64,000 nucleotides of DNA, taken from NCBI RefSeq assembly GCF_000143415.4, contig NW_003314273.1, positions 1,100,264 to 1,164,263 of the forward strand. Reading direction: 5' to 3'. Position numbers and translations under genes: made by a program. The notes under the pieces are model-generated. The model ran no database searches. It had not been told where the DNA came from and saw only the letters and a program-made list of their open reading frames with translations. Positions within the stretch are counted from its first letter, which is position 1. The number at the start of each line of letters is the position of its first letter. This DNA is from Selaginella moellendorffii. Taxonomy: Eukaryota; Streptophyta; Lycopodiopsida; Selaginellales; Selaginellaceae. Positions 1-12,329 of this stretch are shown here, one piece after another.

Positions 1-1
1 C

Positions 2-2502
2 ATCAAAGGAAAGGTCTACTTCGCAGCGCTGCAGAGGCCCGACGACCTCAAAGGCTCGTGGCTCCCTCGCCCCGCACTGTGTTTCAGCGTCGACAATGAA
101 CTGGTGGGCCTCTCAACTTGTCCAGCGAGTGAGCAGCGAGCTCACTTCCCGCTGTTGCCTACCCTGCAGATTTATGAGCCGTTCTTCCAGGACTTTGGGC
201 CCCTCAACATGGCATGCACCTACAGGTTCTGCTGGAAGCTTCACGGCTTGCTTCAGGTCACCTCGACGCAAACCACGCCCATCTGGAATGACTTACAGCT
301 TGCTTGTGCTCTCAGGATGCCAGGGCACACGGGAGGTGTGTATGCTTCTGCACCAGCATTGAAACCAAGACCAAGTCCAACGCCGCAGTTTTGGTTCGTT
401 CCGGTGCCCACCTCACTTTGCAACCGGGCGGCTCAAGCAACCAGTTTGTGTGCAGCTTGGAGCGTATCTCGTGCTGTTTGAGTCGTGGGAGCCCGATGCG
501 GCGTATTCGCCCCTGGCACTCTTTGAACCGTACTTCCCGTTTCGAGACCCCACATGTGGCATATCCACATACCACCTCACAGTTCTCGACTGCATTCAGG
601 TATGCAAGCTTTTGCTTATGCTAGTTACGTCCGTAAGCCATCTTTGTGGGTGAATGGGGATCCTTCAGGCAGTTGCAAAAGGCAAAAAAGTTGGGTGGAT
701 TGACTTCAGCACTTTCAACCTGGAAGAGTACGAGTATTTCGAACAAGTGCGTGCCCCTGCTTCTGGCTACCAACATTTTTAACACTCTGAGGGGATCCTG
801 CGTGTCAGGTGGAGAATGGAGACCTCAACTGGATTGTCCCTAACAAACTGGTTGCCTTTAGTGGCCCTGCACCAAGGCGTTCCCAGGTTTACCCATCGCT
901 CTTGTTTCCAGAATGTTGTCAAGTTGTACGCTGGCAGATGTATGGGTATAGAAGCCTTGTGCCCGAGGACTACATTGAGTACTTCAAGAGGGTACGCTGA
1001 GCCGGCAATAGCCCTCTCGTCCCTCACCCCGCATTTGTCTCACTGCTGACTGCCGCAGGTGGGCGTTGTTGCTGTTGTTAGACTAAACAAGCGGCTGTAT
1101 GACAGGCGACGCTTCACAGACCACGGCATTAATCACTACGACCTCTACTTCCCGGATGGCAGGTTGGCTGGATTGTGTTGAGCGTCTTTTCTTGTGACGT
1201 GTCTAAAGTTGTTGCTCCTGCCTGTGTTCAAAGTGGGCTTCTTCAGCTGTCCTCCTGAGCGGATTGTCCAAAGATTTATGGAGATTGTAGAGGAAACTGC
1301 CGGGGCCATAGCCGTCCACTGCAAGGTATGTTGACTGCCCCGCCCTTTTGATGCTCCGAGCCTACAGGCGTTTAATGGTTTTCTTGCTCGGCTGGCTGGA
1401 TTCATCCAGGCAGGGCTGGGTAGAACTGGAGTCCTGATTGGGTGCTACATAATGAAGCACTTTAGATTCACGTGCAATGAGGTAGGCGCCTTCCAAAGGC
1501 TGTGGTGGCTGCCCCGCACCACTGTTCATTGTTCTGCAGGTGTTGGGCTACTTGCGATTAACGAGGCCAGGGAGTGTCATTGGGCCTCAGCAACATTTTC
1601 TCAGAGACATGCAAGCTCGCATGTGGAAGGCTGTGAGTTGAAGTTTACATGTGGCCACGCGAGTCACTCTCTTGGTCTCCTTGTCCTTCAGGGTGATGGA
1701 TTACGACGTCACAGATCTGATGGGAGCAGCAGGAGCAAGACTAGCAGCGGGAGCTCTCCTCTTGTGACCCTCTGGAACAATGCCTCGGCATGGAGCCAAG
1801 GGAAAGGAAGCCTGTTTCCCACCAAAACATCGCCAACCAGTCCCGCGCTGAAGAGAGTAACGACCGAGAGCATTGTAAGCTCACGGCAGCTACCCGAGCG
1901 ACTGAGAATTGTGTGTGCTCTTCTTGTAGGAAACGACTAGCTCGGGTGGGCGGCAACTGGTATGGGAACAGTCCAAGCACAGGGCGTCGACCGAGTCAAC
2001 CAAGAGTAGCCGGAGGAGCAGCCACCAGCACGAGGTATATAGAGCACCGTCCACCCGACTCCAGGATGTATCCACTGGATCATACCGGTCGCCAAACAAG
2101 GCCAGGACAGGGAAGGGTAGCGGAGGCATTGAAACTGCAATCGGGGGCCTCTCAATGGCAGACCCTCTGAGTCAAATGAGGAAGGCTTGCGTCAACGAGG
2201 ATAGTGACAACGCGTGCGAGTCCGCGTCCACGGCCAGCAACGAGCCTCCCGTCATGATAGGCCTCGCTGACAGCGTGGGAGGCATACTCAGGAACGCGGC
2301 AAACTTCTCGGCGCGCAGCCAAACAGCTGCAGACCCGGTTTGCACACACCGCACCCTCAATGCTGCAGGCCAGCCCAGAAAGGTGGTGGTTCCGCTGGGA
2401 CAACAGAGCAGCAGCACCAAGTCACGGGAATCGTCACCGCTGCGAAGGAAATCGCCACTGCGGCAGAGCAAGAGCGCATATGACCATCTGTCATACGGCT
2501 AG
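2..2502 (+). CDS. CDC14: CDC14-family dual-specificity protein phosphatase (5' partial, 13 exons)
   Basis: Cdc14 enzymes remove phosphate from CDK-type Ser-Pro sites; in green lineages the family tracks with flagellated cells. Exons read at 2-103, 170-256, 316-393, 456-599, 669-746, 809-886, 938-991, 1059-1162, 1247-1325, 1410-1481, 1540-1632, 1692-1874 and 1930-2502; all junctions are GT-AG and phases agree, giving 574 residues. Introns are 51-84 bp. The N-terminal Cdc14 domain shows DFGPLNMA and PYFPFRD; the catalytic domain shows RLNKRLYD, the general-acid loop YFPDGS, the P-loop HCKAGLGRTG split by an intron (1325/1410), and the family block [13 protein letters not shown]. The last 250 residues are Ser/Arg/Pro-rich and probably disordered, with SP sites near the end ([11 protein letters not shown]). 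Only about 10-20 N-terminal residues should lie outside the window. Identity is very secure; exon edges in the tail are less so. Confidence 0.93.
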
Positions 2503-2542
2503 CGGCTAGCAGCTCCGAATGTAACACGCAAACAGAAGTGTG

Positions 2543-2548
2543 AATAAA
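2543..2548 (+). terminator. Polyadenylation signal of the CDC14 gene
   Basis: AATAAA lies 41 bases after the CDC14 stop codon, in a short gap before the sHSP gene. Signal type is seen in sequence; use is inferred. Confidence 0.5.
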
Positions 2549-2864
2549 AGCCTTCCCACGTCACACATGTACACGTCGGTCAAGAGACACCGGCCGCGCA
2601 GGCGCACCAAAATGCCAAGTTGGTGAGGAGCTGCGAGGGAGTGTGTGTCTCAGCGATTTGTCCATTCTGGAGTCAGCAGACGCCAGCAAGGGTCGCTGGA
2701 GGCCGCGAGAGGTAGCGGAGAGAGAAGAGAAGCAGCGTAGGGACGTGCCTCCAAGGCCCGAGTGGACGGACCCCCAGAGCATACCCGTCAATCGCATCAA
2801 ACGCAGGCAGCACAGTACAAAAGCCAAGGCCACTGCCACCGCATTCGAAAGGGCCTGCAACTTC

Positions 2865-3434
2865 ATGCTGGACTGCACAATCGACTACAGGGAATCCATC
2901 TTCGTGGACCCCACCGAACTCCAAAAGGTTCGTGCCTATACACCAAAGACACTTCATTGCGTCCTGTGCTACAGACCGCTCGGCAAGGAAGAGAGCCACA
3001 GTACTCAATGGCGAGCACTTCTGTCGACGTCAAGGAGCTCCCTGCTTCCTACGTATTTGTGGCTGATGTTCCCGGGATCAAAAACAGCGAGGTCAAGGTT
3101 GGGTTGGCATACACTGCACTCTATTTTTGCGACTGAATCACATCTTGGCCTCTAGGTACAAATCGAGAACGACAGCATCCTTAAAATCAGCGGTGAGAGG
3201 AGGCGCGACGACAACCCAACCTTCGATGTCAAATATGTAAGAGCGGAGCGCCCGGCAGGGAAGTTCATGAGAAAATTCAATCTTCCATCAAATGCCAACC
3301 TCGAAGGGGTGTCCGCCGCCTGCCAGGACGGGCAGCTGACCGTAGTGGTGCCCAAGATCCCACCGCCCGCCCCTTACAAGCCCAGGACTTTCGACATTCC
3401 CATCGGGACGCTAGTCTACACGAATCCCAAGTAG
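2865..3434 (+). CDS. Small heat-shock protein (HSP20, plant cytosolic class II type)
   Basis: ATP-independent holdase chaperone of the alpha-crystallin family. Exons 2865-2927, 2975-3097 and 3156-3434 join through 47-bp and 58-bp GT-AG introns and give 154 residues, the usual length for class II sHSPs. The alpha-crystallin domain starts at SVDVKELPASYVFVADVPG and continues through ILKISGERRR and GKFMRKFNLP to the conserved strand block with CQDGQLTVVVPK, followed by a short tail. The start at 2865 is chosen because it gives the family length; the frame stays open upstream without another ATG before 2643, so an organelle-targeting extension from a further exon is not excluded. The stop falls within the 3' side of an antisense F-box remnant. 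Confidence 0.85.
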
Positions 3435-3606
3435 CTCTAGACAAATCGATAAATGTTCCCGCCTATAGCTAAAGGCTGACATACAGCAGTCCATTGTAAT
3501 CAGTAGAACTGGAACTGTATTTGCAAATGAATGTATTGGCGCATAGACGCCCAAAATGCTGATTCCTCTGAAAGTCTTCCGGATGGCTAGCCTCTGAGAG
3601 CCGCCC

Positions 3607-4114
3607 TCAACGAGGGGGCAGGCGGACAGCATGAGATTGACATCCAGGGACGACAGGCTCACGCTTTTCAATGTCAGCGACTGCAGCAACGGGAACCTGT
3701 GGATGCCGAGGTCGACCTTGGGTATGGTTATATGGCCCAGAGCAAGAGCCTCGAGCCTGTCCCGCCCATGTTGACGCTCGGATCTGCGTAGATCATGAAA
3801 GTTAAGCTCTGCAGCGTCTCCTTGGTGAAGATTAGCCACGCGATAACCGGGGCCGCCGAGAACTCGTGATCGCCTCCAATGCACAGGGAGAGATGGCTGA
3901 GACAGGACGTCTGCAGGACCGTCTGAGTGATAAGAACCTCAATATCTGTGGTGCTGAGTGCCCCGTTGGAAAATGCATCCCAGTCCATACTTGAGAAGCG
4001 AAGCTTGTGGAGGTGGCACTGGGCTGCGTTGCGCCATTTGTTGCACACGGTCGACGCTACAACAACATCTCTAGCTGCCGCTACGTTGGACAAAATGTTT
4101 CCTATGACCTCCAC
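3607..4114 (-). pseudogene. F-box/LRR protein remnant (At1g67190-like), frameshifted and truncated
   Basis: On the minus strand the F-box reads VEVIGNILSNVAAARDVVVA then a CNKWR core (4114 down to about 4030), followed by the start of the leucine-rich region with SAAPVIAWL and, after a one-base frame change near 3770, RDRLEALALGHITI and LQSLTLKSVSLSSLD. F-box proteins recruit substrates to SCF ubiquitin ligases. Homology stops at about 3607 (CPLVE), well short of the ~420-residue family length. No in-frame ATG precedes the F-box: the frame meets a stop just upstream unless a very short intron is present. The frame change plus missing C-terminal half make this a broken copy; an unrecognised intron is the alternative to the frameshift. 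Confidence 0.6.
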
Positions 4115-4292
4115 CTGTTTCCATCTTTTGTCTTACCCAAGCTTCGAACAGATGGGGCACATCTGCTTGCCACGCGGCAGAGGCACACGTGGACTTTTCC
4201 GGGTTAAAAAGGAACAAAACTACTTTACTCTCCGCGCGCGCAACAGAAAGTTTCAGGACAGACAAGACGAAAGAAAAAAAGCGGTGGATGCC

Positions 4293-5111
4293 ATGGGCCA
4301 ATCCGAGGACACCGTCGTTGAGAGCGGGAGCCACATAGAGTATTCGCCTCCTCACCCCAGCATCCACAATGCACTGGCTCTACTCCAGCAGCAACAGCAG
4401 GCAAGCCCGGCCTGCTCACTGACCAGCGCTTGCTCCTCGCTGAGCAAGGCAGTCAACCACAAAGCGGAAGCAATCGCGGAGGCCTACCGGACTCGAGTCG
4501 AAGCCGAAGCACAAGCTTATCTCGAAGCAGCCACACGCAAGGCGGAGGCTAAGTCACAGCGGCTTCAGGTGCATGCTCTGTTCTGCCAGTCCCAGGGGAG
4601 TTGCCCTGGAACTAGCTTTTTTACGCGCTGTGATCTCAGGCTGAAGCGGAGCGGTCTCGAATGCACGACGAATCCAAGGCTATTGATTTGCGAAAGCGCG
4701 AAGAGCAAAGAGCAGAGCAACTGATCCATAATGCTGAAGTGGGTCAAAGCTTCGTTATAACACATTTTCCTGAAAGTGGTGCCAGGTCAAGGCTGATAGG
4801 CTGCTGGCCAGAGCCCGTGAAGAAGCTCATACGATAAAGGCTCTGGCCACTGAGGAGTCTGAGAAAGTTCTTGCAGATGCGCTGACGCGAACAGAGAGAG
4901 TAAGAATGTTTCCCTTCCATTCTGTCCGGGACAAGACCCGTGCTTTGTGTACATGCACCAGCTGAAAGCAGAGATTGAAGCGGCTAAGAAGAAGGAGATT
5001 GCTGAAATAATCGATCACGTGCAACAAATGCTTGTAATTGGGGAGATTCCACGAAGTGAGCACAAGAGCGTAATGAGGAGGGTGAAAGAAAGTTTTTCTT
5101 GCTACATTTAG
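4293..5111 (+). CDS. Ala/Glu-rich coiled-coil protein, function unknown (4 exons)
   Basis: Exons 4293-4568, 4640-4738, 4786-4899 and 4962-5111 join in phase 0 through 47-71-bp introns and give 212 residues. Residues ~25-55 hold a Gln run and a Ser-rich stretch; from about residue 60 the chain is a nearly unbroken Ala/Glu/Lys/Arg heptad-like coil (KAEAIAEAYRTRVEAEAQAY, KADRLLARAREEAHTIKALA). No transmembrane segment or signal peptide is visible. The composition resembles stator or scaffold coils, but I do not recognise the family and assign no function. The ATG at 4293 is the most downstream start before the coil; the frame is open further upstream. The stop lies 108 bases from the aldolase stop on the opposite strand (convergent pair). 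Confidence 0.65.
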
Positions 5112-5150
5112 AAAGAGGGACAAAATTACGTCGTTCCCGTAACCTATGCT

Positions 5151-5167
5151 TTTATTGTGATTTTATT
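5151..5167 (-). terminator. Polyadenylation signals of the aldolase gene
   Basis: Two AATAAA hexamers on the minus strand (5151-5156 and 5162-5167) lie 53-70 bases beyond the aldolase stop, in the 108-bp gap between the convergent genes. Confidence 0.55.
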
Positions 5168-5219
5168 CGTTTGAAGCAATTAAGCCTGTTCAGGTAGCAT
5201 TAGAAATCCACCGTAATGA

Positions 5220-6352
5220 TCAGTATTTGTAATTCTTCACGTAAAGGCTCTCTGATGCACTTGCACCACCTGCCCCTCCAACATACCTCCCGAGTGTGGC
5301 ATCAGAGTTGGCCTTGCAACGCCCGAGAAGTACTTTCTGCGCATTTGGAATGTTCTCCTTCTTTCCGGACCAGGCCTTCAGAGTGCTCTGCTGCAATGCT
5401 CGTCCATACGAGAAACTAAGCGTCCACGGCTTCATGGTGTTGAACTTGTTCATGGCGTTGAGGTTGAGCGTTGCCTCCTCCTCGCTCTGGCCACCAGACA
5501 GGAACATGATTCCTGGCACAGCAACAGGAACCGTCCTTTGAAGTGCAAGAATGGTGTAGCGCGCAATATCTTCATTGCTCGACTTTGGTCCGTCCGAGCC
5601 ACCAGTAACCATGTTTGGCTTGAGCAGCGTTCCCTCGAGAAGGACATGGTTGTTAATGAGGTGCTTGTAGCAGGCAATGAGGACTCTCTCGGTTACTTCC
5701 GCACACTTTTTTATGTCGTGTGAACCGTCAGATAGAATCTCGGGCTCAACTATGGGTACCAGTCCGTTCTCTTGACAGATGATGGAGTACCTTGCTAAAC
5801 CATGTGCGTTTTCATCTATTGCCAGGTCAGTTGGTTCCTTCTCACCGATTTTCAGGACTGCTCTCCATTTGGCAAAGCGGGCACCGGCCTTGTAGTATGC
5901 TGCACATCTTTCTCCAAGTCCATCTAAACCCGTTGTAGCGGTTTCACCGTCGGTACCAGGGAGTTCAACAATTCCTTTGTCGACTTTGATTCCCGGGAGA
6001 ACGCCACCTTCTTTCATTAGTTCAACAAACGGCTTCCCGGAGTTGGTCTTTTGATACAGGGCTTCTTCGTATAGGATCACGCCGCTCAGGTATTTCATCA
6101 CGCCTGGTGCCGTAAAGAGAAGCTCTCTGTAATCCTTTCTGGTCTGCTCTACATTTTCCACATTTATGTTCTGGAAACGCTTTCCAATTGTCGAGGTACT
6201 TTCATCTGCTGCAAGAATTCCTTTCCCAGGGCTGGCAATGTACCTCGCGTTGATGATAAGCTCGTCTGCAGGGCAGGAAAAAAGTCAATGCAAAACAGCC
6301 GCAGGTGGAATGAAAAGACATTACCAGCATATTTTCCCATATAGGCCGACAT
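5220..6352 (-). CDS. Fructose-bisphosphate aldolase, class I, cytosolic type
   Basis: Reversibly splits fructose-1,6-bisphosphate into dihydroxyacetone phosphate and glyceraldehyde-3-phosphate (glycolysis and gluconeogenesis). Two exons on the minus strand, 6325-6352 and 5220-6265, flank a 59-bp GT-AG intron and give 357 residues, the normal length of plant cytosolic isoforms (about 358). Family blocks in order: [14 protein letters not shown] near the N-terminus, the LFTAPG segment, [12 protein letters not shown], the Schiff-base lysine in [23 protein letters not shown], and a C-terminal tyrosine in KNYKY that completes the active site. There is no transit peptide: the chain starts MSAYMGKYA and enters the domain at once. 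The frame is intact. Confidence 0.95.
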
Positions 6353-6466
6353 CTTGACTTCTCTCTCATGCACGCGAGACCTGGGTAAGAATTTAAAACG
6401 CTAGACCAACAGACACAATAGAGCGGTTATTAGGTTTCAGCATTCATTTTAATGACTAGACATGCT

Positions 6467-6490
6467 CACGTGGCAAGGCGGGTCCACGTG
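6467..6490. promoter_or_regulatory. Pair of G-box motifs upstream of the aldolase gene
   Basis: Two CACGTG hexamers (6467-6472 and 6485-6490) lie 115-138 bases upstream of the aldolase ATG. G-boxes bind plant bZIP and bHLH factors. Presence is seen; a role in aldolase expression is inferred from position. Confidence 0.4.
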
Positions 6491-9400
6491 CGAATGGATT
6501 TCTACCGCGGTGTTGTCGGCACCTGTGAAAACTATCACCTTTCGTTCTGTCCTTCATTAAGGTAAATGCTGACTGAGAGTTTTTAAAAGGTTAAATTCAC
6601 CTTTTATGACACTTCTTTTATGAACTTGTTTTATTTGCAACTCAGTATCCTGATGGAAGCTGGTGCATGTACTTCTAGTACTTGTAGTCTTGCCTTGCTG
6701 CTAGTCTTGCAAGCCCTTGTGATCCAGGGCTGCTCACGTGAGATTCATTAAACTATTTCAAAGATCTGCCTTCCGACGTTGCATAAATTATGAAGGAAAG
6801 TGCCATGGATATGTGCTCCACAGCTTCGTGGTGGCGCACAATCAGTTAACACAATGACAGAAAGATGCTGTAGAACTCGATCTGCTTTGCAGCAAGTGAT
6901 TGAAATCCTTTGTTGTTCGTCTGTGAGCTGCAGTTGCGACATAGAGCACGAGATGAATGCAATCGCTGGAGTCCCATGGCTGAACAACACCAAATATCTG
7001 CTCCCTACGTGAGAAAGTGAATGGCTATGAAGGAGGAAGCTTCCATCCGCTGCCAAATCATCCCGGTCCTATAATCCAAGAGCATTTGAGTAAACCCACT
7101 CACGCTTTGGTTCTTTTGCTAGTGGATTGGAATAGTTTTCTCACCTAGAGTTATTTGTCACTCATGCATGTTTAATCGCGATTTTCTTATGTCATCCATC
7201 CATGCCAGGTTGAGTGAGTGATCAGCCTTGAAACTATGGAGGAATGAAGGAAAACAACAATGACAGCATCAATGAAAAAGAAAGGAAAGGAATATGGGGT
7301 GGGGGAGGGGCAGGGGGATGCTTGCTTAGAGACGGGAAGGAGACCTTAGATGGATGCTATGGTGACTCTTTACTTTGGCTGGCCTTCAGGAAACTCTGAG
7401 AGGGATGTTAACGAACGCCAAGAAACTGCAAATTCCACTGATGCTGGAGAGACTTATGGTAAGTTCGTGAAATCTATTATTTACACAGCCTCAAGTTAGA
7501 TTAACAATGCCTAGAGCAATTTAGCACCAAGTGAAAGGAGGAGGGAGCCCTCCCAAATTTAACAAACAAATAAATACATATGTGAGGTCTAGATATATAG
7601 TTATGATGCCATATATTATTATTTGCCTATCTTTATTCTTTTATGACTGTCTATGTTATGACTTTACAATTCTTGAAAAAATAAAAACCAAAACAAAGAA
7701 AAAGAGATGAGATTAGACAGCTAAGGTGCAGTGGAATGTGTACAGACAGTGATTGAACTGTGATATAGCTCAGGTACCCTTTCCAATTCCTATGACCTCC
7801 TGGCTTGAACAGAAAAGATAATGGAAATTGCTGTATGAGCTTCTTATGAAAAGAAAAACTTCTACAGAGATACATCATACATGATACCATTCGCTACACG
7901 TTGACAGTGTTAAGTCCCATTGGATGAGTCTTTTCCTCCTCTGAAACATCAAGAACTTTCAGCAACCCTCTTTTGAGCTAACAAGCTAGAGATATCTAGA
8001 GAAGCACTCATTACTTCATACCAGAGGCTATGAAGTTCAAAAAGTATCTTTTGAAAACCTTACTGTCTGCTCAAAGACCCTCGAATGGCTTTGGAACAAA
8101 AGTAATAATGCCGCTCCACCCTATGCCTAGCCTGCAGCCAGTGCCTCGTTTTTATTGTGCCTCGTCTTTACATCCTTCTTGCTTACAACAGACAAGCAAG
8201 AAATTTCTGGGCAAAATGCAGCTCCTTCCTGAGTCTTGAAATGTTTTAGTTGATGCCTTCATACTGGTTACGTCTTGTAAGAGAGCAGTTTGGCTCTCTT
8301 CTAACTGTGGCTCAGATCATTATCAGCACATGATAAATACCCTAACTCCCTAAACAGTTTCCAAACTACAGCATGGTATTCTCTATTGCTTGAGAGAATA
8401 CTCGGTGTTATTCGTTCGGTTTCCTCGTGTGCTTGATCCTTCTTGAATTTTGTCGTGTTTGAATCTATTGAAATTGCATATTTTCGATTCAAGCAAAAGG
8501 CATCGTGCTCCTTTTTTTGTAGCAAGTGATATACAAATCTTAATCCCAGGCTCTTCCTGGCAATGCCTTCTCATGAGCAGCCAATTCATTCATTCATTCA
8601 TTAGCTGTTTCCAGGGTCTCTCCCAACAACGCATGAGAAGCATGCACCATCTAAAATCTACACGTCTAAGACAATATAGATCTAAACTTAATTCCTGGAA
8701 AACAAAAACCAGCAGGGTATGTTTTTGTTTTTCTATGCTCTTTTTTGGTTCATTCAGATTTAGTGAGTTTGGGACTCTCAGGAAAATACTCAAGGGTTAG
8801 CGCCCTTTTCTCACATGAGGCAGTGTTAATCTTGCCAGAGGTGGTGTTAGAATGTTTTAGGTGGTTATTTAGATAGGAATTGACATCCAAATACCTCTTT
8901 CTCCCTTGAAATCTGTGCTATGTTGCAGTTGGAATTTGTACTAGGGTTTCATGAGGAAGACCTGCATTTTCACTTTATAGTTAGCCTCTTTTATAGGATT
9001 TCACTGCCCATGAATTTGAAATATCATTTTAAATATCTGTGAAAACACAATGTTGATTCATGATGTGGCAAGTTGTACTGATGTGTTTGTATACTTGGTA
9101 GAAGAGACTAACAGGACATTACACAGAGCACAAGTTCTAAGTTTGTTGATTGATCAAGAAGATATAAAGAGAACCAGCACAAGTGGTGGAAGATCCAAGA
9201 ACCAATGGCCCCATGGATAGTCAATTTATATAGTTTGGGCCAATTTCACTATTTTTCTATCATGACTTTCCTCAGCTGAAGAGTGCATCCTTTTGGGATA
9301 AAAAAAAAGGTACAAAGAGAAACTTCATACCACTTTGACCCCTTGTTTGATAAGATGTGAAGTTCAAAGAAATAAAACTCATTCCCAAGCTTTAATGCTG

Positions 9401-12329
9401 TCTGATAGATAAAGAAAAAGAAAAAGAAACCTTTAGTGCAAGAGAAAGATTTTGCTACCTTGAATAGGAATAAGAGATATTGACTAAAATAATGTGGCCA
9501 CATTGATAGTTTGCTCTAAATCATAAGAAGATATGTAGATGTGTGTGATGTGAATTCGGAGGACATTTGATGTCCGATTGATCTTGGTGTTGACATTGTT
9601 GGTGAATTCTGTAGATCATGATCCAAAATCTATAGTAGCAGATAGTAGTCAAGATCAAGGTGGAGCCATAGAAGATCATGATGGAAAGCTACAGATATAG
9701 CATTAGATTTTGATCCAGAATTTTAATCCAAATCCTTCAAGTGATTGTTAGTCAAGATGTTCTAGTTTAGGACATTACTAGTAGCATCTAAAAAACCATC
9801 AGGCCATCCCCTTGCAATTGCCTATAGATCTTCTGACAAAAGTGTTCCCACTTTTTCAGGACAACTATATCCTTTTTAAAAGATGTTATCAATAAAGTTC
9901 CAACTTCACCATGGGATGCCACCAGAGTAATAGGGTGAATTGGGGGGGGGCGAAGAGGAAGGTAAGGAGGAGATCAAGTAATTTCCATAGAGTCATGTGG
10001 TGTGTTGTAGATATGAGTTTTTCCATATCCTCTTTTTATGCATTAAGATGAGCTAGAATGAAGTTACTCTTAATGATTTTTGTTGCAACCATTTATAAAA
10101 GACCAAGAATAGAAAAGATTAAAAGAAATGTACCTCAAGAAGTTCTTTGGTTACATGCATGTTTTGGACAATCATTATCACTATTGACTAATTCCTCAAG
10201 ACTTGGCAACAAACCTTTATTATGGTTGAGCTTTTTGCATGTTCTAATTCTTTTGTCCTAGAGGAACTTGCTCCAGTTCCTCTTCCTCCCGTTATGGAGG
10301 AACTTGTTGCAAGTTATTCTCACTACCATCGTCACTCTTGTTGCTATTAACACTAATACCATAGACATTCTTATGCCTACCACTTTTGTTATTCAACACA
10401 TCTTTGTTATTGCCTTTAGTAGCCTCTTTTCTAGTGTATAGTCTTGGATCTCCAATTCCAAAAGCAAATTCACTTTATCATTGCTAGAAACTTCATTGTT
10501 GTCAAATATATACCTCCATCCATTATGCCATGCCTCAAAAGTGGATTGCATACCAGTGCTTCAAGAGGAATGCCTTTATGTTAAAGATACTTGAAATGCA
10601 ATATGAAGAAATTGAGTAATGTTGAGAAATTATATATCACTTGAAAGCTACTTGTTGTATGAAGTAAAGTTGGTCAAATTGTTTATTTTGAATGGAGTTA
10701 TGTTTGTGGCCTTGTTTAGCAACTAATCATCTCCAAGCTTTGTAAGTTTAGTAGTGATGAAGTCCTTCCATGAAAACTACTCAAGATCATCCCCAATGAA
10801 AAGTGTCAAAAACTTTTCTCTTTGCAAAATGTAGACAATCCTCCTCATCATATTTTCTATTGTGATGTCTAAGTCTTTTTCTCCTTCCCTAAACCTACTA
10901 TTGAGATCCTTTAGAATGTCTATCTATTCCTTAGAATAGTCCTATTTAGACTATAAAATAACCTTTATGAGTAACCTTTAAGTAAGTATGCATAAGACTT
11001 ACTTTCATGACAGACAATCTTTTTTATAATATTAAACCACACCTTTAGCTATTGATGAGGGACTTTGGACTTCATTTTTCCAATGAAACACTTTAGATGG
11101 TTTTCTTCATGATTCATGCTTTGTACTATGCTGGGTGCTCTCTAGGACTTATTGGTGCTTTTTACATGATCATCAGTCATTATGCACCCATAAATATGCA
11201 CCCATAAAAATCCTTGTTGTGCAATTCATAGGAGGGTTTTATAAAGTGGCAACATGAGTGAGAGTAGATCTTTTGGTGATTAGGATTTCAATAATTCTTT
11301 AGTCTCTTTTTGTGCCATTATAAGGTTATTACATTTGAAGCTTGTGGCTAGAAATGCACCATCTTTGCATTCCTTGTGCCTTGAGAGAAAGAAAGAGGAG
11401 AGGGATTTCCATTTGCATCTAATTTTTTGTATTTTTCAAGAAAGTAAGAACATTGAAAAATGAGAAGAGAAAACTTATACTAGAATTACACTTTGTGTTG
11501 TGAGGGGCTCCTCCTCATATAATCCTTGGATCATAATCTATATTTATTAGTGTAGGAAAAGTAGCAAACTTAGATGACCATTGTTGAATGCATATATTAT
11601 AGAAGGAAATATTTTTGAATGGTGGCATAAAGTTTTGCTAAGGTTGGAGTTATATAGCAAGTCATTTTATAATCTTTGGAAGGTAGTGAGAGTTATATAA
11701 CAAATAATTTTATAAAGATGGTGGAACATAAAGTTTGTGATAGAGTAGGGTGGATGGATAATAGGACTAATATAAGATATAGAAAGAAAAGAGTAGTTGT
11801 GAAGGGATTTAGTTTGATTTTTCTTTAACTTTAACATCAAATATTAAGTCATAGAAAAAAGGTGGTAGTAGAATAGTAAAGTAGTATAGGGGGGTTGGAG
11901 CACAAGAAATCAATTTTGCATTTAGAAACATTATTTTGAGTCTCAAGACTCAAACTTTTAAATTCAAAAACAGAAAGAACTGGTGATTGCCACTATATAA
12001 GACTAGATAAGGGGGTGAGTTAGCATTCAAACCCTATCTCTATTTCTTTTGTATTTCAGCCTTCCATCATCAATACATATCCACAAGATCTAGAGCACTT
12101 AAGTGATGCTAAACCTATCTTTGCTCACAATCTTGACAAAAGCCTTATTGGGGATCGATAAATATATATGTATATTCCCTACGTCCCAATGGGACTAATA
12201 CAAAAACTGGGCGTGCTGCCCTCTCAATAAGCTACTCTATGTGATCCTCTTGTGTCACAATTGGACCTAGTGCTAAAGTAGAAGTGGACATGGTCATCTC
12301 ATTCGAATCATGTTGATGTCTAAGTCTCC
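6491..12329. other. AT-rich intergenic stretch, no gene recognised
   Basis: About 5.8 kb with frequent stops in all frames and no open frame that matches a family I know. It contains a G-rich patch (7295-7320), A/T-rich tracts and short stretches (10.2-10.6 kb, 12.0-12.3 kb) that look like worn retroelement material, but no protein motif can be defended. The drop in GC compared with the gene island marks the start of repeat-derived DNA. Confidence 0.6.

Noticed and set aside
2643-2862. Upstream extension of the sHSP frame as a transit peptide
   Set aside because: No ATG in that frame before 2865 within the visible extension; start at 2865 gives the normal family length.
10058-10261. 67-codon open frame in the AT-rich region
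   Set aside because: No motif, isolated, length expected by chance.
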